From assembly GCA_019649035.1 (NCBI GenBank), contig BMAT01004790.1, forward strand, positions 550-46,868: a stretch of DNA of 46,319 nucleotides. The letters run 5' to 3'. The position numbers and the translations under genes were made by a program. This DNA is from Elysia marginata. Taxonomy: Eukaryota; Mollusca; Gastropoda; Plakobranchidae. A model generated the notes under the pieces. The model made no database searches. It saw only the letters and a program-made list of their open reading frames with translations, and was not told the DNA's origin. Positions 1-9,882 of this stretch are shown here, one piece after another (position 1 is the stretch's first letter; the number at the start of each line of letters is the position of its first letter).

Positions 1-160
1 AAGAAAAAGAAAAAGAAAAACAATATTACTTACCTGAAACATTGGGAATATGTAGGTTTATATAAACATACTAAATAATATATACCGGGCATGGGCTTCT
101 AGATAATTTTAAGGACGACCACTCAGTTTCTTTAGGCTGTAGGACCTTAAGCTAGAGATT

Positions 161-238
161 AGGGGATTGCGGAGAATATCAAGAGACGGATATTCTGACA
201 CTTCACACTCTCTGGAAATTGAGATTGCTCAATCCCCT
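161..238 (+). other. Hairpin-forming non-coding stretch, possible small RNA
   Basis: The first 391 bases hold no convincing gene. Within them, 161-169 is exactly complementary to 230-238 (9 bp, GC-rich for this genome). Nested inside, 173-180 pairs perfectly with 189-196 around an 8-nt loop. A third small stem, 218-223 with 228-233, would compete with the outer one. The layout of a terminal hairpin, an asymmetric bubble holding an alternative hairpin and an outer stem recalls 6S-type RNAs, but I recognise no family-specific sequence. The der promoter lies downstream of the structure, so it would be a separate transcript. It could also be unrelated chance structure. Confidence 0.3.
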
Positions 239-339
239 TTGGACACCAGAAGATAGATTGGGAAATGTATACGATGGATTGGGTAACATAAAACTTACTT
301 TTTGTTGTTTTCATGGTGATTATTTGTCGCGCTTGGTAA

Positions 340-374
340 TTGAACTTACTAAATTCATGTTATTAATACCTTTG
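340..374 (+). promoter_or_regulatory. Candidate Bacteroidota-type promoter of der
   Basis: TTG at 340-342, a 24-nt spacer, then TACCTTTG at 367-374, a perfect match to the TAnnTTTG -7 element of Bacteroidota. The spacer is slightly longer than usual. The box ends 17 nt before the der ATG, implying a very short leader. Confidence 0.45.
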
Positions 375-391
375 CAGGCAAAATATTCTCT

Positions 392-1690
392 ATGGGAGTT
401 GTTGCTATTGTAGGTAGGCCAAATGTTGGTAAGTCCACACTTTTCAATCGCCTTATTCAGAAACGAGAGGCAATAGTTGAGCCTACAAGTGGCGTTACTA
501 GAGACCGTCATTATGGAAAAGCAAATTGGGGGGGCGTATCTTTTACTGTGATAGATACAGGGGGCTATGTAGCCAATAGCGAGGATATTTTTCAGGTAGA
601 AATAGACAAGCAGGTAGAACTAGCGATTGAACAAGCCGATGTGATCCTTTTTTTAGTAAGTGTTACCGATGGCGTAGTGGCTATGGACAGAGATATTATG
701 CAACTGCTACGCAAAGAGCGTAAACCCGTTCTAACTGTTATCAACAAAGTTGATAACCATCATATGGCACAACTATCAGTTGAGTTTTATGACATGGGTA
801 TCGCAAACTATTACAACATCTCTTCAATCAATGGTAGTGGCACGGGGGACCTTTTGGATGAAGTGATAAAATACCTGCCGAACAAGGAAGATACAGAAGA
901 TGACAAACCTAAAATAGCCGTTGTTGGGCGCCCAAATTCTGGAAAGTCTTCTTTCATAAATACTATTTTAGGTCAAGACCGTTATATAGTAACGAATATC
1001 GCTGGGACAACAAGAGACAGTATAGAAAGCAACTATTCAAAATTTGGTTTTGACTTTAAAATTGTAGACACTGCTGGTATTAGGAGAAAGTCTAAGGTAA
1101 AAGAAGACTTAGAATTCTACGCTGTGATGCGCTCTATCAGAACCATAGAATATTCTGACATATGCCTACTTTTAGTCGATGCAACAAGAGGTTTTGAAGG
1201 GCAGGACAAGTCCATTTTTTGGATTGCCGAAAAAAACAACAAAGGAGTGGTTATTCTCGTCAATAAATGGGATTTGATGGAAAAGGATACTCATCTTTCC
1301 AAACAAATAGAGGAGACTATCAAAAACCAAATCAAGCCTTTTTCTAATGTACCCATTTTATTTATCTCAGTTTTAGAAAAGCAACGTATTTTGAAAGCTT
1401 TACATTCTGCAATCGCAGTTTATGAGAATAGAAACAGAAGAATCCATACCAAAAAACTCAACGAATACTTACTCCCCATAATAGCAAAAAACCCGCCCCC
1501 CATTTCAAAAGGAAAAGAGATTAAAATAAAATTCTGTATGCAACTCCCGACAAAGTACCCCCAATTTATATTTTTTGCTAACCTTCCTCAGTACATAAAA
1601 GAACAATACACCCGATTTTTGGAAAATAAAATAAGGCAAGCATATAACTTTGAGGGTGTACCTGTACGAATATTTTTTAGAAAAAAGTAA
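392..1690 (+). CDS. der: Ribosome biogenesis GTPase Der (EngA)
   Basis: Tandem-GTPase protein that assists 50S ribosomal subunit assembly. At 432 aa it is the normal family length. The first G domain opens directly at the start with the P-loop GRPNVGKS (residues 8-15) and has DTGGY as its G3 motif. The second P-loop, GRPNSGKS, lies near residues 180-187, followed by DTAGI and NKWD. The last 100 or so residues form the KH-like domain unique to Der. The ATG at 392 puts the P-loop at the usual distance from the N-terminus. A candidate promoter lies just upstream, and metG follows after 68 nt on the same strand. Confidence 0.97.
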   Translation: MGVVAIVGRPNVGKSTLFNRLIQKREAIVEPTSGVTRDRHYGKANWGGVSFTVIDTGGYVANSEDIFQVEIDKQVELAIEQADVILFLVSVTDGVVAMDRDIMQLLRKERKPVLTVINKVDNHHMAQLSVEFYDMGIANYYNISSINGSGTGDLLDEVIKYLPNKEDTEDDKPKIAVVGRPNSGKSSFINTILGQDRYIVTNIAGTTRDSIESNYSKFGFDFKIVDTAGIRRKSKVKEDLEFYAVMRSIRTIEYSDICLLLVDATRGFEGQDKSIFWIAEKNNKGVVILVNKWDLMEKDTHLSKQIEETIKNQIKPFSNVPILFISVLEKQRILKALHSAIAVYENRNRRIHTKKLNEYLLPIIAKNPPPISKGKEIKIKFCMQLPTKYPQFIFFANLPQYIKEQYTRFLENKIRQAYNFEGVPVRIFFRKK

Positions 1691-1758
1691 AATGAATGCG
1701 AAGTAACTATAAATCGGAATTGTTCAAAGATGTATTTTAGCCAATGTAAAAAAATAAG

Positions 1759-3789
1759 ATGAGATATACTGTAACGGCCGCACTTCCCTATGCCAATGGT
1801 CCCATACATATAGGGCATTTAGCAGGTGTTTACATACCTGCTGATGTGTATGTTAGGTATTTGAGACTTAAGGGCGAAGATGTGATTTTTATCTGCGGAA
1901 GCGATGAGCACGGTGTTGCCATATCTATTAGAGCCGGTAAAGAGGGTAAAACCCCAAAGGAAATTGTGGATATATACCACAACCTCATAAAGTCATCTTT
2001 TGCTAATTTTGGTATATCTTTTGATAACTACTCAAGAACTTCAAAAAAGATACAGCACGAAACTGCCAGTGCATTTTTTACAACCTTGTACGACAAAGGT
2101 TGCTTTGAAGAAAAAGTATCAGAGCAACTCTTTGATGAAAAAGCGAATCAATTTCTAGCAGATAGATTTGTAGTAGGGACTTGTCCCAAATGTGAACACC
2201 CAGAAGCCTACGGAGACCAATGTGAAGGTTGTGGTACTTCGCTAAGTCCTAAGGAATTAATAAATCCAATGTCGGCTATCACACAGACAAAACCAACCCT
2301 AAAGAGCACCAAACACTGGTATTTACCTCTTAAAAAGTACGAGTCGTTTTTAAAAAAATGGATACTAAAGCCCCACAAAGATGACTGGAAAACCAATGTA
2401 TACGGACAGGTAAAAGGATGGATAAATGACGGTCTGCTAGAAAGAGCAGTAACCAGAGATTTGGAATGGGGGATTCCCGTACCGCTAAAGCAGGCAAAGG
2501 GAAAAGTCCTCTATGTTTGGTTCGAGGCTCCGATAGGCTACATCTCCTCTACCAAAGAATGGGCAAATGCTAACGGAAAAGATTGGGAACCTTACTGGAA
2601 GGATAAGGATACTAAACTCATACACTTTATAGGAAAAGACAACATTGTTTTTCATTGCATTATTTTCCCAGCGATTCTAAAGGCAGAGGGTAGCTACATT
2701 TTGCCAGAAAATGTCCCTGCCAATGAATTTTTGAATTTAGAAGGCCAAAAACTCTCCACCTCCAAAAACCACGCAGTCTGGCTACACGAATACCTAAAGG
2801 ACTTCCCCAACAAAAAAGATGAACTGCGCTATGTACTCATTTCCAACACGCCGGAGACAAAAGACGCGGACTTTACCTGGAAAGATTTTCAGGCAAAAGT
2901 AAATAACGAACTGGTAGCCATTTTTGGGAATTTTGTAAATCGAGTAATCGTACTCACCCACAAATATTATGGCGGTAAAGTGCCACATACAACCACCATT
3001 TTAACTCAAGACAAAGAAGTGCTAAAAGCTTTAAAAAACTTCCCAATAAGAATAGGGAAACTTATCGAATTGTACCGATTTAGAGAAGCACAACAGGAAA
3101 TGATGAATATCGCCCGAATGGGGAACAAATACCTAGCAGACGAAATGCCTTGGAAACTTTTTAAGTCTGATCCCGAAAGAGTCCATACCATTATGAATAT
3201 TGCCATTCAGATTACCGCGATATTATCCTTTCTCTCCAAACCATTTTTGCCATTTACATCTGCCAAGCTATTGAAAACCTTAAAAATAAAAGAAGACAAC
3301 CTAAACTGGGAAACTGCAACAGAGTCAGGTATCTTAAACGGCGGACATGATATAGGCAAAATACATTTATTATTTGAAAAGATAGAAGACAGTATGGTGT
3401 CGGAAGAAACTAAAAAACTTCAAAAAACAACCTCAAAAAATAAAAAAATGGAAACAAAAAGTATAGACTTCTCTGATTTTAAAAAACTGGACTTGCGTGT
3501 GGGTAAAATTGTCTCGGCAGAAAAAATGGAAAATGCAGACAAATTGCTTATCTTCAAAGTAGAATTAGGGAAAGGAGAAATAAGAACTATCGTATCGGGT
3601 ATAGCAGAATCTTACTCTGCCAATGAGATTTTAGGAAAATATGTAACCGTATTGACCAATTTACGCCCTAGAAAAGTCAGAGGTGTATTGAGTGAAGGGA
3701 TGTTGCTATTGGCAGAAAATGAAGAAGAAAAATTTGTCTTTATAAATCCAGACTCTAAACAGGTTCAGCTTGGAAACAAAATAAGCTAA
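1759..3789 (+). CDS. metG: Methionine--tRNA ligase
   Basis: Charges tRNA-Met with methionine in the cytoplasm. The class I signature HIGH is at residues 17-20 (within [10 protein letters not shown]). A zinc knuckle with paired CxxC motifs (CPKC, CEGC) lies near residues 145-160. The KMSKS loop is present as KLSTS near residue 340. The C-terminal ~110 residues, after a Lys-rich linker, form the EMAP/Trbp111-like tRNA-binding domain, so this is the long 676-aa form common in Bacteroidota. The stop is separated by a single base from the next gene, so the two are probably co-transcribed. Confidence 0.97.
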   Translation: MRYTVTAALPYANGPIHIGHLAGVYIPADVYVRYLRLKGEDVIFICGSDEHGVAISIRAGKEGKTPKEIVDIYHNLIKSSFANFGISFDNYSRTSKKIQHETASAFFTTLYDKGCFEEKVSEQLFDEKANQFLADRFVVGTCPKCEHPEAYGDQCEGCGTSLSPKELINPMSAITQTKPTLKSTKHWYLPLKKYESFLKKWILKPHKDDWKTNVYGQVKGWINDGLLERAVTRDLEWGIPVPLKQAKGKVLYVWFEAPIGYISSTKEWANANGKDWEPYWKDKDTKLIHFIGKDNIVFHCIIFPAILKAEGSYILPENVPANEFLNLEGQKLSTSKNHAVWLHEYLKDFPNKKDELRYVLISNTPETKDADFTWKDFQAKVNNELVAIFGNFVNRVIVLTHKYYGGKVPHTTTILTQDKEVLKALKNFPIRIGKLIELYRFREAQQEMMNIARMGNKYLADEMPWKLFKSDPERVHTIMNIAIQITAILSFLSKPFLPFTSAKLLKTLKIKEDNLNWETATESGILNGGHDIGKIHLLFEKIEDSMVSEETKKLQKTTSKNKKMETKSIDFSDFKKLDLRVGKIVSAEKMENADKLLIFKVELGKGEIRTIVSGIAESYSANEILGKYVTVLTNLRPRKVRGVLSEGMLLLAENEEEKFVFINPDSKQVQLGNKIS

Positions 3790-3790
3790 A

Positions 3791-6175
3791 ATGAAAAAGT
3801 TTCACTTTTGGACAAGCCTTTCCCACCTTATTTTAAGGGCCAGGGTGTTCGTCTTGCTTGCCATTTTGACTATAACCATCTTGCTGTCAACCCAGTGGAA
3901 ATATAACCATTTTTCTTTCTCTGAAGCAAAACTACTTCCGGAAAAGCACCCTGTAAACATCCTATATAGCAAGTTCAAAAAACAATTTGGAGACGAAGGC
4001 AACTTAGTGATTTTAGGTATAGAAGACTCTCTTTTATTCACTCCCAAAGGCATCAAGGCTTGGAACAAACTCAACAAGAAACTTTTAGGAGCGAAAGAAA
4101 TATCACTTTTCATCTCCACAACAAACCTAAAACAACTAACGAAGAATACTGATAGACAAGTTTTTGAATTCAAAAATATTGATGAAACACTTAGTAGGGT
4201 TGACATTGATAGCTTTAAACAATTACTGTACAAAGAGTTACCATTTTACAAAAATATCCTATACAATGAGCAAAAGACTTGTATTCGCAGTTTGGCATTT
4301 ATAGACAAACAAGTACTGAATACCAATGTGAGGCGAGACTTTATTTTAGGAAAGTTTAGTGAATGGACATCGCAGTTTGAAAATGAAACTGGCATCCCGC
4401 TAAAAATATCTGGGATGCCGTATGTACGTACCTTAAATACAGAAAATATTATTTCCGAAGTGGGTATTTTTATAGGGCTTGCACTATTTATTACCTCTTT
4501 GATATTCTTCCTGTTTTTTAGGTCTTTTAGGGCGACTTTCATTTCTATAATTGTTGTCGCAATAGGTGTTATGTGGGCTTTTGGCATACTTGGGTTACTC
4601 CATTTTGACATTACAATTCTCACGGCTCTAATCCCACCACTCATTATTGTGATAGGTATTCCCAACTGTATTTTTCTTATCAACAAATACCAGCAAGAGG
4701 TCAAAAAACACGGCAATCAGGCAAAATCACTGCAAAGGGTCATCACGAGGGTCGGGAACGCTACACTACTCACCAACCTTACAACAGCAGTAGGTTTTGC
4801 AACTTTTATTGTTACCGACAGTGATATGCTGAAAGAGTTTGGTATTGTGGCATCGCTCAACATTATGATACTTTTCTCACTGTCCTTGTTTATTATTCCT
4901 GCTGTTTACAGCTTTCTTCCAATTCCAAAAAATAAACATCTGGAACACTTAAATAGGACTTGGATGCTCAATATTATACATTGGATGGCCCGTATTGTAA
5001 GGCACAAAAGGGTCGCAGTCTATGGGTTTTCCATCGTACTTTTGATACTTAGTATTATCGGGATTTATAAAATCAAGACCTCCTCAAGTTTACTAGATGA
5101 TATTCCCAAAAATGCAAAATTTACAAAAGATGTGGTCTATTTTGAAAGGGAATTTGGGGGTATTATGCCACTTGAAATAGTAATAGACACCCACAAGAAA
5201 AATGGTATTTTGAGGCTCAGTAATTTAGAGCGAATGGAAAAACTCCAAAACAGAATGACTCATTTTTTTAAGCTCTCACAACCATTTTCTATCGTGAGAA
5301 TAGCTAAATACTTCAAACAAACCTACTATAATGGAAACCAAGAATATTACCTCTTGCCAACACGCCAAGAAGGGAGATTTTTATTTTCTTACGCAAAAGA
5401 CTTTAACGGTAAAAACTTCGGGGCATTAGAAAGTTTTACGGACACTCTGGGACAAGTAGCGCGAATTACAACCTATCTGACGAGCGATAATGTCAACAGA
5501 CTAGACGAAATAGAAAAGGAAATAAACGCTGAAGTGGAACAACTATTTCCAAAAGAACGCTATGATGTTATCATAACGGGAAAAGCACTTAATTTTTTTA
5601 AGGGAACCCGATTTCTCATAGACAACGTATTCACCTCTCTCATTTTAGCGATACTTCTGATATCCATTTTGATGACTTATATGTTTCGTTCATTTAGAAT
5701 GGTAGTTATCTCAGTCATTCCCAATCTATTACCACTAATTATTACAGCGGGAATTATGGGTTTTGCAGGCATCCCATTAAAGCCATCTACTGTTTTGGTC
5801 TTTGGCGTTGCCTTTGGTATTTCGGTAGATGATACGCTACATTTTTTAGCAAAGTACAGACAAGAATTGAGACAAAACAACTGGAAAATTAGTCGTTCCG
5901 TCTTTTCAGCCTTAAAAGAAACCGGCTTTAGTATGTTTTATACTTCTGTTGTCTTATACTTCGGATTTTCTATATTTATACTATCTAGCTTTGGAGGGAC
6001 AAAGGCTCTTGGAGGGTTGATTTCCACTACTCTGTTGTTTGCAATGCTTTCAAACCTAGTACTGCTACCCTCTTTGCTATTGTCTTTGGAAAAAATAATA
6101 GCCAACAAGTCTACCATACGTGAGACCTCTATTGACATTCTCGCAGAGGACGAAGATACGGTATCTAAAACTTGA
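3791..6175 (+). CDS. RND-superfamily (MMPL-type) membrane transporter
   Basis: A 794-aa inner-membrane protein with the duplicated RND/MMPL layout. An N-terminal TM helix (about residues 17-35) is followed by a large periplasmic domain and a block of roughly five helices (about 220-370). A TM helix near 415-435, a second periplasmic domain and a second helix block (about 610-770) complete the pattern. The second block contains FGVAFGISVDDTLHFL, the acidic TM4-type motif linked to proton coupling. It lacks the length of an AcrB-type drug pump and resembles the 'predicted RND superfamily exporter' group, often suggested to move lipids or hydrophobic molecules. The substrate is unknown. It starts 1 nt after metG. 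Confidence 0.85.
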   Translation: MKKFHFWTSLSHLILRARVFVLLAILTITILLSTQWKYNHFSFSEAKLLPEKHPVNILYSKFKKQFGDEGNLVILGIEDSLLFTPKGIKAWNKLNKKLLGAKEISLFISTTNLKQLTKNTDRQVFEFKNIDETLSRVDIDSFKQLLYKELPFYKNILYNEQKTCIRSLAFIDKQVLNTNVRRDFILGKFSEWTSQFENETGIPLKISGMPYVRTLNTENIISEVGIFIGLALFITSLIFFLFFRSFRATFISIIVVAIGVMWAFGILGLLHFDITILTALIPPLIIVIGIPNCIFLINKYQQEVKKHGNQAKSLQRVITRVGNATLLTNLTTAVGFATFIVTDSDMLKEFGIVASLNIMILFSLSLFIIPAVYSFLPIPKNKHLEHLNRTWMLNIIHWMARIVRHKRVAVYGFSIVLLILSIIGIYKIKTSSSLLDDIPKNAKFTKDVVYFEREFGGIMPLEIVIDTHKKNGILRLSNLERMEKLQNRMTHFFKLSQPFSIVRIAKYFKQTYYNGNQEYYLLPTRQEGRFLFSYAKDFNGKNFGALESFTDTLGQVARITTYLTSDNVNRLDEIEKEINAEVEQLFPKERYDVIITGKALNFFKGTRFLIDNVFTSLILAILLISILMTYMFRSFRMVVISVIPNLLPLIITAGIMGFAGIPLKPSTVLVFGVAFGISVDDTLHFLAKYRQELRQNNWKISRSVFSALKETGFSMFYTSVVLYFGFSIFILSSFGGTKALGGLISTTLLFAMLSNLVLLPSLLLSLEKIIANKSTIRETSIDILAEDEDTVSKT

Positions 6176-6224
6176 TAGGTACACAAAGATTTGTAGATTT
6201 ACTGGCTCTGTTTCTGTGTCAAAA

Positions 6225-7103
6225 ATGCGAAAAAAAAACAAAACAAAACTCAAAAAATTAGTCCATAGATACAAACTCGTAATCATTAACGAAGATACTT
6301 TTGAAGACAAGTTTTCTCTGAGTTTGAACAGGCTGAAAGTCTTTGTCATATTGGGTTTAGGAACTATTATCTTGGTAGCAGGGACTGTTTTGCTCATTTC
6401 CTTCACCCCCTTGAAGGAGTATATCCCTGGTTATATATCTACCTCCTTGCGACATAAAACAACCAATCTCTCATTTAGAGTAGACTCTTTAGAGACAGAA
6501 TTAAAAAAAAACAGCAACTATATAGAGTCTATGAGAAAGGCACTCATTGGGGAATCTATTTCTGAAAGTGAATATATGAAAAGTATTGCCCGAAAAGACT
6601 CTCAGTTGAGCAAAGGACAGATAACCATACCACACATTAAAGAAGATTCTATACTAAGGGCAGAAATAGATTTGGAGGACAAATACAGTATCCACCAGGC
6701 CGGAGATTTCAAACTAGGAATGGTATTTTGCTCTCCCCTAAAAGGGAATATCTCTCAAAGGTTTAACCCTGGAATAAAACACTACGGAATAGATATTGTG
6801 GGCGAGAAAAGTTCCCCTATTCTATCAATAGCAGATGGCACTGTCATTTTTGTGGAATGGACTTTAGAGACAGGATATGCCATAGTTGTGGAACATGGTA
6901 TAGGCTTCCTCTCTGTGTACAAGCACAATGAAAGTATATTAAAAGAGCAAGGTGACTTAGTAAAATTTGGAGAAGTAATTGCTAATATGGGAAATACAGG
7001 TGAATACACCACAGGACCTCACCTTCATTTTGAGATATGGAAAGACGGTGTTGCTATAAATCCCGAAGACTATATTAGTTTTGGACAGGGTTATGTACTT
7101 TAA
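6225..7103 (+). CDS. Membrane-anchored M23 family peptidase (LytM/DipM-like)
   Basis: Predicted 292-aa cell-wall endopeptidase or divisome regulator. A basic N-terminus precedes one TM helix (about residues 39-60), then a short coiled coil (about 75-115). The C-terminal M23 domain has the zinc motifs HYGID (HxxxD) and HLHFE plus the YKHN segment, so the metal site looks intact. The reading frame is open back to 6120, but the ATG at 6225 is the better start: it removes a 56-nt overlap with the transporter and gives a normal Lys/Arg-rich cytoplasmic tail before the TM helix. The next gene begins inside its last codons. Whether it acts on peptidoglycan or only activates amidases cannot be told. 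Confidence 0.88.
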   Translation: MRKKNKTKLKKLVHRYKLVIINEDTFEDKFSLSLNRLKVFVILGLGTIILVAGTVLLISFTPLKEYIPGYISTSLRHKTTNLSFRVDSLETELKKNSNYIESMRKALIGESISESEYMKSIARKDSQLSKGQITIPHIKEDSILRAEIDLEDKYSIHQAGDFKLGMVFCSPLKGNISQRFNPGIKHYGIDIVGEKSSPILSIADGTVIFVEWTLETGYAIVVEHGIGFLSVYKHNESILKEQGDLVKFGEVIANMGNTGEYTTGPHLHFEIWKDGVAINPEDYISFGQGYVL

Positions 7104-8598
7104 GAGATTGGGCGCCAAAGTATTCGCCAAAATCATCTACAAAAAATCCCAATGTTGGATACAGAACCCCATAAAATACCAAAATAAGGTGTTCCAGTAT
7201 CTGATAAAAGAAGGGGCGGAAACTCAATTTGGCAAAGTGCACAACTTCAAAAATATAAAGAGTTATTCTGATTTTGTAAGACATGTACCCGTGCGTGATT
7301 ACGAAGGGATAAAACGCTACATAGATAAAATTATGGAAGGAGAAAAAGATGTCCTTTGGAGAGGAAGACCCATTTATATGGCAAAGACTTCCGGCACAAC
7401 AAGTGGCATTAAATACATCCCCCTCACTAAGGAATCTCTCCCTGAACACATCAAATCTGCAAGAAATGCCATTTTATTTTACATAGCCCAAAGTGGAAAT
7501 AACAAAATAGTAAACGGCAAAATGATTTTTTTACAAGGAAGCCCTATTTCTTCAAAGAAAAATGGAATATCTATCGGTAGACTATCCGGAATAGTTGCCA
7601 GCTATGTTCCAAAATATGTACAAAAAAATAGGATGCCAAGCTGGGAAACTAACTGCATAGAGGATTGGGAAACTAAGGTAAACACCATTGTGGAGGAAAC
7701 TCATGACAAAAATATGACCGTAATAAGTGGCATTCCCCCTTGGGTAAAAATGTACTTTGAAAAACTCATAGAAAAATCTGGAAAGCAAGTTGGAGACTTG
7801 TTTAAAGATTTTAGGCTATTTGTCTACGGTGGTGTCAATTACCTTCCTTACAAAAAACAATTTGAACAACTTATAGGTCGACATGTAGATGCCATTGAAT
7901 TGTTCCCTGCCAGTGAGGGATTTTTTGCCTTTCAAGATAATATTCATAAAGAAGGGATGCTACTACAACTAAACTCTGGAATGTTTTTTGAGTTTATCAA
8001 ATATGCAGATTTTGAATCTAATCCCAAAAGGATTACTATAGAAAATGTAGCACTACACACGGATTATGTGATAATAGTTTCGGGGACCTCAGGTTTGTGG
8101 GCGTATAATGTTGGTGATATTATTCGATTCACAAGTTTAAAGCCCTTTAGGGTAATTGTTTCTGGTCGGGTAAGCCATTTTATATCTGCTTTTGGAGAGC
8201 ATGTTATCGCAAAGGAAGTAGAACAAGCAATAAAACTAGCAAGTGACAAAACAAATACTGCCATCAGAGAATTTACAGTAGCTCCTCAGAGCAACCCTCC
8301 AAAGGGTGAACTGCCCTATCACGAATGGTTTATTGAATTTGAAAATGAAAACATCGACTTAGTTTATTTTGCAATAAAACTGGACAAAGAAATCTGCAAT
8401 CAAAATATTTATTATAAAGACCTGATCGATGGAAAAATCCTCAAAAGACTTGTTATCAGAAAGATAAAAAAAGAAGGATTTAATAGATATATGGAGGAAA
8501 TTGGAAAATTAGGAGGGCAAAATAAAATAAAACACCTGTCAAATGATAGAGATCTTGTAGACTCAAAGTTATTTGCAAAACAACTTATAAAACAATAA
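7093..8598 (+). CDS. GH3 auxin-responsive promoter family protein (acyl-adenylating)
   Basis: About 501 aa, matching bacterial members of the GH3/JAR1 superfamily, which fold like ANL enzymes and in plants join acids to amino acids through an acyl-adenylate. Seen here: the nucleotide-loop TSGTTSG near residue 105, the YGGVNY and YLFPASEG-like central strand (ELFPASEGFF), YNVGDIIRFT, and the SGRVSHFISAFGEHV segment that opens the C-terminal lid. The ATG at 7093 is chosen over an in-frame TTG at 7081; it overlaps the M23 stop by 11 nt. GH3 proteins next to M23 peptidases recur in Flavobacteria to my knowledge. The bacterial substrate is not established. Confidence 0.88.
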   Translation: MYFKRLGAKVFAKIIYKKSQCWIQNPIKYQNKVFQYLIKEGAETQFGKVHNFKNIKSYSDFVRHVPVRDYEGIKRYIDKIMEGEKDVLWRGRPIYMAKTSGTTSGIKYIPLTKESLPEHIKSARNAILFYIAQSGNNKIVNGKMIFLQGSPISSKKNGISIGRLSGIVASYVPKYVQKNRMPSWETNCIEDWETKVNTIVEETHDKNMTVISGIPPWVKMYFEKLIEKSGKQVGDLFKDFRLFVYGGVNYLPYKKQFEQLIGRHVDAIELFPASEGFFAFQDNIHKEGMLLQLNSGMFFEFIKYADFESNPKRITIENVALHTDYVIIVSGTSGLWAYNVGDIIRFTSLKPFRVIVSGRVSHFISAFGEHVIAKEVEQAIKLASDKTNTAIREFTVAPQSNPPKGELPYHEWFIEFENENIDLVYFAIKLDKEICNQNIYYKDLIDGKILKRLVIRKIKKEGFNRYMEEIGKLGGQNKIKHLSNDRDLVDSKLFAKQLIKQ

Positions 8599-8633
8599 TT
8601 TACTAGATTTGCTAGAGGTTATTTGCTAGAAAT

Positions 8634-9689
8634 ATGGAACAGAACAACAGTAAGGAAGATTTGAGCATTTTGGAACTCTTTGAGTATTTTAAAAAAGGGA
8701 TAAAATTATTTTTCAAATGGATTGGAAAAACTTTTAGGTATCTATATCTATTAGTATTGTACCCCATCCTTCTATTTTACAAACACTATGTGATAACAAT
8801 TATCACTGTTGTATCTGCATATGTAATTGGATATATTGCAGATATGAACAGAAAAAATACGGATTTGCTTGTGTCATCTATGGTTATACAGCCAAACTTT
8901 AATAGTGTTCGAAAAATATACAGCGACATAAACTACTATGATGCCTTGATAAATGATGGCGATTTTGAAAAGCTGGCAAATCGGTTGGGGCTGGCAGATG
9001 AGCAAGTCAAATATTTATCAAAAATATACATAGAACCTATCATAAAGAAAAGTGATGTTATTGAAAGCTATAAGGATTTCATAAATTTAGATACACTGCT
9101 TTCCAGTTCTATGGGACTTGATGAGTATTCAAAACAAATTAGTAAATACGAACACAAAAAATACAAAGTGTTCGTTTGTGCAAAAAACCAGAAAGCGTAC
9201 AACGGATTGGAAAAAGCCTTGTTAAAATCTGTCTCCTCCGATACAATCATTTTAGAACGACAGGAACTGGAACTTAAAAACGCTTTGCTGACAGATTCTA
9301 TCATAAAAGAAAATCTCTCTGAAATAAAAGCTATGCAGCAGTACCATACGAAATTAGTAACAAAAGAAAACAATCAAAAAGTATTTGTCCCCAAGATAGG
9401 TATCCTAATAGACAAAATAAATGCTGAAACTAGTAAAACTAGTAACGAAGTACTCCTGCTTAGAGAGAGAATTAAACTCCTAGAGAGCTTAGAAAAAAAT
9501 AGGAACAAGATATTTAAGCAGTCTAAAATTGTAAATATACTATCTGACTTTACAGTTGGAAAAAATATTTTTTTCTACTCTCAGAGGAGAAAATTCATTG
9601 CGTATGGCATTGTACTGTTATTCATTGCTTTATCTTTACCTAAAGTGTTAATGTACTTAAACAATGAAAAAGAGAAGTTCTTTCAATAG
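8634..9689 (+). CDS. Wzz-like two-TM inner-membrane protein of unknown function
   Basis: A 351-aa protein I do not recognise by name. It has a cytoplasmic N-terminal stretch, a hydrophobic segment at about residues 40-70, a ~240-residue extracytoplasmic region with charged, coiled-coil-prone helices (about 200-290), and a second TM helix near 322-341 with a short tail. This is the topology of polysaccharide co-polymerases (Wzz/chain-length regulators) and related proteins that Bacteroidota keep near envelope genes. No catalytic motif is visible. It starts 35 nt after the GH3 gene and is probably in the same operon. The Wzz comparison rests on topology, not on sequence similarity I can prove. 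Confidence 0.6.
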   Translation: MEQNNSKEDLSILELFEYFKKGIKLFFKWIGKTFRYLYLLVLYPILLFYKHYVITIITVVSAYVIGYIADMNRKNTDLLVSSMVIQPNFNSVRKIYSDINYYDALINDGDFEKLANRLGLADEQVKYLSKIYIEPIIKKSDVIESYKDFINLDTLLSSSMGLDEYSKQISKYEHKKYKVFVCAKNQKAYNGLEKALLKSVSSDTIILERQELELKNALLTDSIIKENLSEIKAMQQYHTKLVTKENNQKVFVPKIGILIDKINAETSKTSNEVLLLRERIKLLESLEKNRNKIFKQSKIVNILSDFTVGKNIFFYSQRRKFIAYGIVLLFIALSLPKVLMYLNNEKEKFFQ

Positions 9690-9873
9690 GATAATAGTTG
9701 TGGAACTACCTAAACCTATTGTTTTTAAGAGGTTGTTTGTATCTTCTTTTCCCTTCGTATTGAGAGGATTGAGTAACTTTCTTGAGACGAAAAACTATCT
9801 TAATAAGTTCTTGTATAATAATTCTTTTGGTTTATACTTAGATTAACCACATACATATGGACTGAATTTGCTT

Positions 9874-9882
9874 GGGGGGGGG
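9874..9882 (+). repeat. G9 homopolymer at the start of the PorP-like gene
   Basis: Nine consecutive G residues in AT-rich DNA. The last G is the first base of the GTG used as start for the PorP-like gene. Tracts of this length slip during replication and are also prone to sequencing error. Confidence 0.9.

Noticed and set aside
219..413. Small + strand frame of 64 codons before der
   Set aside because: It runs into der in another frame, has no family resemblance, and covers part of the hairpin-forming region and the der promoter.
3802..4716. Long minus-strand frames (143 and 156 codons) opposite the RND transporter
   Set aside because: Antisense shadows of a gene with clear membrane-domain repeats. 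The composition is the complement of TM codons and no start context is visible.
9664..9846. 60-codon + frame between the Wzz-like and PorP-like genes
   Set aside because: It starts inside the upstream gene, has a basic, low-complexity composition and no recognisable motif. Its stop lies before the G9 tract, so it cannot supply the PorP-like N-terminus either.
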